Assembly: GCA_026770585.1 (NCBI GenBank) | Contig: MU648241.1 | Location: forward strand, 7,208 to 17,285 | Direction: 5' to 3' | Origin: Baffinella frigidus | Taxonomy: Eukaryota; Cryptophyceae; Cryptomonadales; Baffinellaceae | DNA length: 10,078 bases | In this document: piece after piece, positions 1 through 5,950 of the stretch | How positions within the stretch are numbered: the first letter of the stretch is position 1 | How the letters are laid out: each line of letters opens with the position of its first letter | Program-made: the position numbers and the translations under genes | The notes under the pieces: generated by a model | Seen by the model: only the letters and a program-made list of their open reading frames with translations | What the model was told of the DNA's origin: nothing | The model's database searches: none

Positions 1-1000
1 AGGAAGCTGGAGCCCAGGCAGGTTCTTCCTGTACAAACTAACAAGTGGACTGCTGTTTTTGGAGTAAGTCGACGCTTGAAGCTCGACGCTGAGAATAATG
101 AAAGCATGCTCAACTTCGCTGCCCGGATTGGCAACAACGAAGTCGTGGTGTGGTGTCTACGCACTGAGGCGCGATGGTCCAGGCTGCCGGATGCCTTCTA
201 CGGCTTCTTCACATGCAGGCTCAAACTAATAAACCGAAAAATCGGGCGTATGCAGTACTGCGCTTTGCATGAAGCGGTCCGTGGCAATCGTATGCAAGTA
301 GTTGCGACACTGCTGGCGGCCGGGGCAGATGTGTCTACACTGGATGCATTTGGGCGTACGCCTATGCACTTTGTGAGGTCTGTTTTGATGGCACAGATGC
401 TTCATGTACAGGGGGCAGACGTGGACCACAGAGATGGCGACGGGAACAGACTGCTGCGCATTGCTTGGTTTCACGGAAGCATGGGACTTGTCAGGTTTCT
501 TATTGGACTCGGGGTGGACCTTTCTGACACGAGCTTGGATATGCGAGACAATACGGGGTGGACAGCATTGTTTTGTGCAGTATCTGGGGGGTATACCCAC
601 ATGTCCCGTGTACTGGTAGAGAACGGGGCGAGTGTGTATATCTACGACGAGGCAGGCAGGACACCCCTTCATTACGCAGTTGAATCGAGGAACCTTGAGA
701 TAGTGCGTCTACTGTGCGACAACGGGGCCCCGGTAGATGCAGTTTTCCCAGATGGTACCCCGCTCTTCTTTGCTGTACATGAAGGATGTGAAGACGTGAT
801 GCGGATACTGGTCGAGGAATACAACGCAGACGTGGCGTTCTCATTACCGGGCACTGCCAACACAGTGCTACACAGGGCTGTTTTGCTAAGACAGCCTGCC
901 TGTGTTGTGCGGCTGTTGATGCAGGGTGGGGCTAACGTGAATGCTAGAGACACTTCGGTTACACTCCGCTCCACTCCGCTCCACTCCGCTCCACTACGCT
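1..1000 (+). CDS. Ankyrin-repeat protein, 5'-truncated first part (before frame change)
   Basis: The frame is open from base 1, so the true start lies upstream. I recognise about eight ankyrin repeats by the pattern x-TPLHxAx-x-G-x-x-x-V-V-x-x-LL-x-x-GAxV. Clear examples are CALHEAVRGN (about 256–285), RTPLHYAVESRN (about 658–693) and the VVRLLMQGGANVNARD end of the eighth (about 904–951). Ankyrin repeats are protein-binding scaffolds; the partner and role here are unknown, and no enzymatic domain is visible. The first in-frame ATG is near 106, already inside a repeat-like stretch (MLNFAARIGNNEVVV), so I do not propose it as the start. A splice-donor-like GTAAGT sits at 64–69 but is not needed for the frame. 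The repeat register breaks at 961–1000 and resumes one frame over. Beyond about 1000 this frame still runs to 1164 but loses all ankyrin character. Confidence 0.75.
961..1000 (+). repeat. 10-bp minisatellite inside the ankyrin gene
   Basis: Four tandem copies of a 10-nt unit (cactccgctc, the last one variant: ccactacgct). The unit contains the codons act-ccg-ctc-cac for Thr-Pro-Leu-His, the ankyrin signature. Ten is not a multiple of three, so gaining or losing one copy shifts the frame. This is exactly where the gene moves from frame 1 to frame 2. Confidence 0.9.
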
Positions 1001-1396
1001 ATAAAGACGGATGCGGCGGAACTGGCCACGCTTTTGGTAGAGCAGTGCAGCATGGACCTCTTGGTACGATTAAAAGACACTGGCTTCCTCCACGACGCTG
1101 TACGCTATGGCCGCAGGTGGCCTGTGGATCTTTTGATCAAACACGGGGCCAACGTAGCAGATAAAGACTTCAAGGGCTGGGACGCGTTGTTCACTGCAGT
1201 GTGCCTAGACAATATGGATCTGGCGCGGGTCCTGCTTGAGAAACATAGGGCGATTGCAAATACGAAGAACCTGAGCGGTCTCGATGCCCTGCACATAGCG
1301 GTCTATACCGGGCGCCTGGACATGGTTATGTTGTTGATCGAATATGGATCAGAAATATGGAACATGGACGACCCCGGTGAGAAGGTGTTCGAATGA
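984..1396 (+). CDS. Ankyrin-repeat protein, second part (after frame change)
   Basis: Continuation of the same ankyrin array in the next frame. Four further repeats are visible: STPLHYAIKTDAAELATLL (about 985–1041), FLHDAVRYGRRWPVDLLIKHGANV, WDALFTAVCLDNMDLARVLLE and LDALHIAVYTGRLDMVMLLIEYG. The open frame continues to TGA at 1394–1396. The join to the first part lies in the 10-bp minisatellite: with one unit fewer, the two parts would be one frame with a normally spaced repeat. Either this is a recent inactivating expansion (pseudogene) or the tract length varies between alleles. The alternative 3' end is a splice at 1384/1385 into the exon at 1461, which would replace the last three codons (V-F-E). 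Confidence 0.7.
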
Positions 1397-1460
1397 TCTT
1401 TCCAGTTTGGTGGTTTTGCTTCTCTCTCGCATGTGATGAGGCGCGCGCACTTTGCTTCAG
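1385..1460 (+). other. Candidate 76-nt intron in the ankyrin gene
   Basis: It begins GTGTTC directly after an AAG codon and ends in a pyrimidine-rich tttgcttcag acceptor. Splicing here is in phase and joins the last ankyrin repeat to a coherent open frame at 1461. A second donor-like GTGAG at 1377 would give the wrong frame. No transcript evidence is available. Confidence 0.4.
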
Positions 1461-1613
1461 GAGTCACAGGCCCTGGAGGCAGAGAGAAAGACTCTCGATT
1501 TTTTTAGCATGGAACCTGGGATCATTGACATGATCTTAAGACACCCTGCACTCAATGTGGTCGACACGAAAAAGATAGCTGATAAACTGCGAATTGAATT
1601 TCCGGTCGAATAG
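1461..1613 (+). CDS. Probable terminal exon of the ankyrin gene
   Basis: A 50-codon open frame (ESQALEAERKT..., then MEPGIIDMILRHPAL, ending KLRIEFPVE and TAG at 1611–1613). The composition is protein-like: a charged, possibly helical N-terminal part followed by an amphipathic stretch. It directly follows an acceptor-like cag and is in phase with the ankyrin frame across the proposed intron. No known domain is recognised. Its last 57 bp (1556–1612) recur at 1750–1806, where the frame does not stop but reads on for nine more codons (YDDIFKVI, TGA at 1829–1831). The TAG ending here may therefore be secondary. The alternative is an independent small exon, or a remnant of a neighbouring gene copy. 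Confidence 0.4.
   Translation, partial: ESQALEAERKTLDFFSMEPGIIDMILRHPALNVVDTKKIADKLRIEFPVE
1556..1612 (+). repeat. 57-bp direct repeat, copy 1
   Basis: Starts tgtggtcgacacgaaa and ends ccggtcgaata. It matches 1750–1806 with no gaps and about three substitutions. It encodes VVDTKKIADKLRIEFPVE followed by a stop. Confidence 0.9.
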
Positions 1614-1749
1614 CCCACCCACACGTGCACGATCTGCATCGCCTGCCAGAGACGGTCAGAGCCTACCACGGCCTTCCAGAGAGGGCCACGGCCTGCTTGG
1701 TCTAATCCACAAATCGGGCGTTGCTGCCTTCTCTGTCGAAATCGACCAC

Positions 1750-1806
1750 TGTGGTCGACACGAAGAAGATAGCTGATAAACTGCGAATGAAATTTCCGGT
1801 CGAATA
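1750..1806 (+). repeat. 57-bp direct repeat, copy 2
   Basis: Offset 194 bp from copy 1. The same peptide is encoded with Arg-Met-Lys in place of Arg-Ile-Glu, and the frame runs on to TGA at 1829–1831. The left end lies in an inverted repeat (tcgaccac / gtggtcga, 1742–1758), which may mark the junction of the duplication. The 137 bp between the copies (1613–1749) show no recognisable coding content. Confidence 0.9.
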
Positions 1807-1913
1807 CGATGACATCTTCAAGGTGATTTGAAGGTTGTTTTGTAGTATTTTTATAGGTTGGTAAACTTTGATAGATTCACTTCGGTCAGGTGACTACCTC
1901 ACATAGAAGTAAT

Positions 1914-2007
1914 CAGTCCTGAAGGTCTTTCCCAGACGAAGTGGTCAGTCCTGAAGGTCTTTCCAGTCGAAGTGGCCAGTCCTGAAGGCCTTTTCAGACT
2001 AGGTGGC
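1914..2007 (+). repeat. Minisatellite A, 31–32-bp unit, three copies
   Basis: Copies at 1914–1945, 1946–1976 and 1977–2007, each starting cagtcctgaagg and ending in a gtggt/gtggc type sequence. No open frame of note. It is part of the 456-bp gene-free interval 1832–2287, of which the rest (1832–1913 and 2149–2287) holds nothing I recognise. Confidence 0.85.
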
Positions 2008-2148
2008 TGTCTTAGACTGCGCAGGGGACTGTCTTAGACTGGTCAGGTGACTGCCTTAGACTGGTCAGGGAACTGTCTTGGACTGGTAAGGGGACTGACT
2101 TAGACTGGTCAGGGAACTGTCTTGGACTGGTCAGGGGACTGTCTTAGG
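2005..2148 (+). repeat. Minisatellite B, 22-bp unit, about six and a half copies
   Basis: The unit is close to gggactgtcttagactggtc. Boundaries fall at 2025, 2047, 2069, 2091, 2113 and 2135, with a diverged first copy from 2005 and a partial last copy. From 2069 two variants alternate (ggaactgtcttgg... and gggactg[a/t]cttag...), giving a 44-bp higher-order period. Confidence 0.88.
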
Positions 2149-2287
2149 AAACAGAAAACACATGTGTTGGGGCATATACAGTGGAAACCAAACCCAAGCA
2201 AACTCTCACCTACCAAAACCCTTCTCTGACACGCTCTGGGAGGTTGTCTGGATACAACGACGATATCTGCCTAAATATTTTCTACCC

Positions 2288-2623
2288 ATGTCTTCATGCA
2301 CCCACTGCGGGAAGGCCACGGTTGCTGGTGGCGAGAAGCCCAAGTCCTGTGCAAAATGCAGGGCGGTGACGTACTGCGGCGTCGAGTGCCAGAAGACGGA
2401 CTGGGAGACGCACAAGACTACGTGCAAGCCCTGCAGCCTCTACGTTATGGAGAAAGTGGAGGCACTCAACGCCTCACGTCAATGGCGCAAACTGATCGAG
2501 TGGCGGGAGCCTTTCGAACACTTGCTTGTGTTGATGCGCTTTGCGGACGATGCAACGGTCTACAAAGACATGATGCGTTTCATCCGGATGTTCATACAGG
2601 CGTACACGCTCGGGATCAAATAA
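2288..2623 (+). CDS. Small MYND-type zinc-finger protein (premature stop suspected)
   Basis: The protein opens M-S-S-C-T-H-C-G-K and shows the full MYND cysteine/histidine pattern: C-x2-C, then K-S-C-A-K-C, then Y-C-G-V-E-C-Q, then D-W-x2-H-x3-C. That fits the seven Cys and one His that bind two zinc ions in this family. MYND fingers are protein-interaction modules, usually binding proline-rich ligands. The 70 or so residues after it (MEKVEALNASRQWRKL...) look helical and are unrecognised. I chose ATG 2288 because the finger begins three residues later; an in-frame ATG at 2162 would add 42 residues of unremarkable sequence. The frame ends at TAA 2621–2623, but the same frame then reads about 56 more protein-like codons to TGA at 2792–2794, so the gene may be broken or read through. 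Confidence 0.7.
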   Translation: MSSCTHCGKATVAGGEKPKSCAKCRAVTYCGVECQKTDWETHKTTCKPCSLYVMEKVEALNASRQWRKLIEWREPFEHLLVLMRFADDATVYKDMMRFIRMFIQAYTLGIK

Positions 2624-2794
2624 ACAAACGATCCTGACTGCGTCTACGCCTCGGCTGCCATACCTCTTCTCAAAGAAGCCATCGAGATCCAAGGGAAAAT
2701 ACATCTTTTCTCTGGTCAAGGAGGGTCACTCTGCGACCTCGTGCAGATGTTCTCGTGCATTCTCGGCCACGGCAAGACTGAGAGACCAGCATGA
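2624..2794 (+). pseudogene. In-frame continuation of the MYND gene past a TAA stop
   Basis: Directly after TAA 2621–2623 the same frame reads T-N-D-P-D-C-V-Y-A-S-A-A-I-P-L-L-K-E-A-I and on through GSLCDLVQMFSCILGHGK to TGA 2792–2794. The codon choice and residue mix resemble the upstream part, with helical, hydrophobic-patterned segments, so this is probably the original C-terminal part of the protein. Alternatives are a chance open stretch, or an exon reached by splicing around the stop; I saw no convincing intron. Confidence 0.4.
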
Positions 2795-2827
2795 GAGCTC
2801 AGGTTATGAGCTCGGTAGGCCTGACTA

Positions 2828-2847
2828 CCAAGCCACTTAAGGCTTGG
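2828..2847 (+). repeat. Perfect hairpin after the MYND gene
   Basis: A 7-bp stem, ccaagcc / ggcttgg, around a 6-nt loop. It sits among three CTTAAG sites (2836, 2854, 2869). It could be a 3'-UTR structure or the edge of a small decayed element. Confidence 0.6.
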
Positions 2848-2878
2848 AGTTTACTTAAGCACTCTCAACTTAAGAAGG

Positions 2879-2892
2879 CCTTACATGTAAGG
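2879..2892 (+). repeat. 14-bp perfect palindrome
   Basis: ccttacatgtaagg is its own reverse complement. Immediately downstream, ttgac-gaaaa-gtcaa can form a further short hairpin. Function unknown. Confidence 0.7.
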
Positions 2893-2934
2893 GACTTGAC
2901 GAAAAGTCAACCGGTGGTGTAAAAGGGTACGTGA

Positions 2935-3126
2935 TCATTAAAGGGAGAAGGAAATGGCTCCAAGGGTTCCTCAGGAATCCTCGGAGTGATTTCTTTATCC
3001 AAGAATAATCCTGACACGACTCTTGCGTCTCCAGCGTCTGCGGTACCCTTGCCTCTCCTTGTGAGTAGGAATCCCCTGCGCACCTTCTGTATGCTCACCG
3101 AGCTCTATGAGGTAAAAGCCCTGTAG
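2935..3126 (+). other. Unidentified open segment before the composition boundary
   Basis: 63 codons are open between TGA 2932–2934 and TAG 3124–3126, with a protein-like run (GVISLSKNNPDTTLASPASA, then PLRTFCMLTELYEVKAL). There is no ATG near the start; the only one is close to the end. It could be an exon or a gene fragment. I recognise no family. The surrounding 2795–2934 interval holds only the hairpins listed separately. Confidence 0.2.
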
Positions 3127-3169
3127 ACCTACGCACCTTCTTCACAAGGAACCGCAAGAAGGTCCGCTA

Positions 3170-4430
3170 GAAAAAAGGCAGCGAATCCCCCTCAGGGATC
3201 TTCGCAAAACGCTGCCCACGCCCACCCAACCCGCCCACCCATGCTCCACAAGGCCCACCCATCCCACCCCGCCTCGGAACACCGGTCGCCCCCAGCGCCC
3301 CAGGTCCCTCGCCCACCTCCCCTCGAAAAATCCTCGATCCCAAAAATTTCCCGGCCACCAACCCCCATGCCCAGCCCGGCCCCGCATCTGACCGCCGCGC
3401 AGCATGCCGACCGCCTCTCCACTACTCGGGCTTCGCAACGCGCCACAAGATGCCAAGCACATCGACATCGCGCCCCGTCGCCCCATCGCAGCTAAGAATC
3501 CCCTCCCACACAAAACCCGCAAGAAAAATTTGCCGGATGGCAGGCCACACCGAACACGCCGCTGGGCGCGACCACAGCAGCCGCACCAACGCGGCGCTCA
3601 GCGAGCGCTGAGCACGATCGCGCTCGGAACCCCTGCCTGCCACGACCCCAGACAACAGGACCTGAAAATCTCGGAAATCCTCCCGAGACGATCCCGGATC
3701 CCCGAAATCGACGACATCGCATGAACCCCTGCCAACAGGAATCGCAGCGCCAGCGGGATGACCTCCACTGCACCTGCACTGCTTCTCAGTGACAGCGAAC
3801 CCCCCCGGTAGGACGCCACCTGTACCGTGCAGCGTGAATCTGCCTGCATCCCCAGCAGGTAGCAGCGCCCTAATCCCAAGTCAACCTGACCAGGGCACCC
3901 ACGCTAACACCGCACCCTAGAAGCGGCATCCCGCATCTGACCTGTGCGCTTGCTGCGCCACACCTAACGGGTCAGAAACGGGACTGACACCTGTCGCAAC
4001 CTCCCAAGCGCAGAGAAACCCCACCCGCCTCGAGCAGGAATCACCAAAAAATCGGCTCCACCTGCCCCAGCACCAACGACTCCCGGCACCTGCAGCCAAC
4101 GATGAAACTGCCTGATCCCTGACAACTGCGAACAGTGCTGAATCACTCCACTGGCAGAACGAGACCGAAACAATTTCCCGGAAAAATTAACCCGTCAAAT
4201 TTCTGAGAAACTGACCATGCACGCATGCAAAACCCCTTGAACATGCGCGCTCGCAAAACCAAACCCTGCAACCCGCTCGCAAAACAGCCTAACCCGGGTC
4301 ACACCCCGACGCCACGATCACCAAGCACCACTCGACACTCCACTTCGAACCCACAACGGATAGCTAGAGGCCCGGCTAGCGCCCAAATCCAGTCGCTCAA
4401 GAGGATCCTAATTTGGCACCCCGCGTTATG
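3170..4430 (+). other. C-rich non-coding leader or 5' LTR candidate
   Basis: No convincing coding frame exists on either strand; the long minus-strand open frames are by-products of the low-G composition. The segment has C-rich low-complexity runs (cccaccc repeats about 3218–3270, a C7 run near 3800) and a repeated gctcgcaaaac motif (about 4249 and 4276). A 13-nt direct repeat, cccgcatctgacc, lies at 3381–3393 and 3930–3942. I could not place LTR ends, a TATA box or a tRNA primer site with confidence. Confidence 0.35.
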
Positions 4431-4493
4431 ACGGGATCTCTCGGTGGATGCGTGGGAGTCCGCGTGCCCTGAGGAAAGGTTAGCAACGGACCG

Positions 4494-4522
4494 GCTAACG
4501 AAAGGGAGTTTTCCCCGTTAGC
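4494..4522 (+). repeat. Tandem stem-loop 1
   Basis: The stem gctaacg / cgttagc (7 bp, perfect) encloses aaagggagttttccc. Inside, ggga can pair with tccc. Shared module with stem-loops 2 and 3, slightly longer loop. Confidence 0.7.
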
Positions 4523-4523
4523 T

Positions 4524-4554
4524 CGGGCATCGAAAGGGAAGTCCCCGATGCCCG
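4524..4554 (+). repeat. Tandem stem-loop 2
   Basis: The stem cgggcatcg / cgatgcccg (9 bp, perfect) encloses aaagggaagtccc, identical to the interior of stem-loop 3. Confidence 0.75.
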
Positions 4555-4559
4555 CCAAC

Positions 4560-4586
4560 GGTACCGAAAGGGAAGTCCCCGGTACC
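4560..4586 (+). repeat. Tandem stem-loop 3
   Basis: The stem ggtaccg / cggtacc (7 bp, perfect) encloses aaagggaagtccc. It can be extended by caac 4556–4559 with gttg 4588–4591 past a single bulged A at 4587. Confidence 0.75.
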
Positions 4587-4974
4587 AGTTGCGGCCAGTT
4601 CTGCTAACTCCTGGCGGAGGGGACCATCACGGACCCGAATGAGCACTAGGACAAAGCGCAAAACCTAAGCCGAACACTAACACACCGTTGCAACGACTTG
4701 GATCGAACAAACACCAAAACCCGTCATTTTTTCGACCACAACCTGAAAAATCCCGCGGACACATGGCACGCAGGCACTCGCGACACGAACCACAGGCGTC
4801 AAGAACTACCCGCCGCAGGCGGGAGCAGCTCGAGTACTATATCTACAGCACCCGCGCCCAGCCGTCGCCCAGGCAAGGGCTCACAGGAGCACCCCTCCCG
4901 GCAGAACCCACCCCCACCCACAGGAACGGGTGTCAACACCCCGCCCCGTCTGATGACACAGCCCCGCTGAAACG

Positions 4975-5097
4975 CCGACCGTCTCTCCGACTTCACACAA
5001 ACCATCCGACAAACTCCGCCGATCCCGCGACGGCAGACCGTCGATCTTCTCTACTGCTTCACACAATTCAGCCAACACACACCGTCGATCCCGCCAC
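4975..5097 (+). repeat. 66-bp imperfect tandem duplication just upstream of the Gag start
   Basis: Bases 4975–5031 align with 5041–5097 without gaps, 43 of 57 positions identical. Both contain cttcacacaa and gatcccgc. Between 4640 and 4974 I see only short open frames in two phases, with low-complexity Thr/Pro/Arg products, and do not call a gene. Confidence 0.6.
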
Positions 5098-5100
5098 TCC

Positions 5101-5950
5101 ATGGGTGACCAGCGCCCACGGGTGCTCCACTCATCGGACCTCCGCCGAGTGAGCGCCAACGCCATGCGCCGATCAACGACAAGTACTGCCGATAGCCCAA
5201 ACGGCACCGCAGACACCGAGATGCAGGACGCGTCGTTCCAACGCGGCGGCCAGTCACCCTACGGAGGATGGCAGCCCCCTCAGGGAGGCAACGCGAACAG
5301 CGCGCCAACCTGGGCCTCCGACCACGGCCCCGAAGGACCTATGCTGCCGTACACCAGCAGCCCGCACGCCCCTCGTTTCCCGGCACACCCCGACATCGCC
5401 GTGGCACGTCTGCGCGCCAACGCGCACATCGATTGGAACCGCATCAACCAGCTACCGGTCGATCAGATCACCACCGCGCTGTACCACCTGCCCGGCAACC
5501 TCGGGCCCGGACCTTCCCGCACTGCCGGCACTCCGAGCTCCTCTCCAGTGCGCCCACCGCGAAGCGCACTCGGCTCGGACGGCACGCCTGGCGCAGGAAA
5601 CGCACCCAACGCGCCAGACGGAGGCCCACCCCCCTTCGCGCCAGCACCTGGGGCACCGCCGAACCCGCCGCCCCCGCCGCCAGTCCCACCCCCGGGCCAG
5701 CAGCACGCCCCGGTTCAACCGCGACTGCCGCCGAACAGCTTCCGGCCACCCTTCGAGAAGCTGGAGCACCTCCTGTCGCACGAACGCGCAGCACTCCGGA
5801 TGACGACCGACAACGCGTACTCGCTTCCCAACCAGACAACCTCCGCAATGGACACTTGGGACCCCAACTGTCTGCTGCGCATGTGCCTCACTCTCTGGGA
5901 CTCGTACCGTGAACACATCAACGCCCACATGTACCCCGCGGACACCCCCC
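5101..5950 (+). CDS. Gag-like polyprotein, N-terminal part (before +1 frame change)
   Basis: About 283 codons from ATG 5101, the first ATG after the upstream in-frame TGA pair (4951–4956), with G at +4. The N-terminal 170 residues are polar and low-complexity (Ser, Pro, Gly, Thr). Residues about 174–212 form a proline-rich tract with six consecutive Pro. Residues about 213–283 are globular-looking (PFEKLEHLLSHERAALRM, then CLLRMCLTLWDSYREHIN). Proline-rich N-terminal regions occur in several Gag proteins, but I find no homology motif. The frame formally continues to 6552, yet after the C6 run at 5945–5950 it turns into a low-complexity Arg/Pro/His shadow, while the next frame takes over with coherent protein. 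It therefore probably ends by shifting into that frame. Confidence 0.65.

Larger units (their letters stand above)
4458..4634 (+). other. Structured RNA candidate in the element leader
   Basis: Three consecutive perfect hairpins (4494–4522, 4524–4554, 4560–4586) are flanked by sequences that can close a multibranch fold: gttagca 4479–4485 with tgctaac 4602–4608, and gtccg 4458–4462 with cggac 4630–4634. A fourth small hairpin, gccag...ctggc, sits at about 4595–4615. The fold is probably in the 5' leader RNA of the element, some 470 nt upstream of the Gag start. Packaging, dimerisation or ribosome entry are possible roles for such leaders; none is shown here. I recognise no known RNA family. 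Confidence 0.55.

Noticed and set aside
957-1006. Intron spanning the 10-bp minisatellite to explain the ankyrin frame change
   Set aside because: Removing it would delete the T-P-L-H-Y-A signature that frame 2 reads perfectly, and the donor (GTTACA) is poor.
1914-2148. Tandem repeats as a CRISPR array
   Set aside because: Units are contiguous without unique spacers, and the context is eukaryotic.
3142-3522. Long minus-strand open frames across the C-rich leader
   Set aside because: Products are Gly/Arg/Trp-rich with no domain pattern. They arise because the + strand is G-poor, so few stops occur on the complement.
3381-3942. 13-nt repeat cccgcatctgacc (3381–3393, 3930–3942) as LTR termini
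   Set aside because: Not flanked by TG...CA or by further matching sequence. A 13-mer match in such C-rich DNA may be chance.
4343-4354. tRNA B-box-like cttcgaaccc
   Set aside because: No A box at the right distance on either strand and no cloverleaf could be drawn.
4414-4430. Possible tRNA primer-binding site starting TGG
   Set aside because: No LTR end (CA) directly before it, and I cannot match the following bases to a known tRNA 3' end.
4471-4478. gaggaaag, as in bacterial RNase P RNA
   Set aside because: The partner motif of the P4 helix and the rest of the RNase P core are absent.
4469-4503. Hammerhead-ribozyme-like CTGAGGA followed by a stem and GAAA
   Set aside because: Three unpaired bases separate CTGAGGA from the stem, and no matching stem I / stem III with a cleavage triplet is found. 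GAAA recurs in all three hairpins as part of their shared module.
4688-5152. 154-codon open frame upstream of Gag
   Set aside because: Low-complexity Arg/Thr/Pro product overlapping a second equally open frame (4698–4970). No domain, and it ends inside the Gag-like gene. Mentioned only through its 66-bp repeat.
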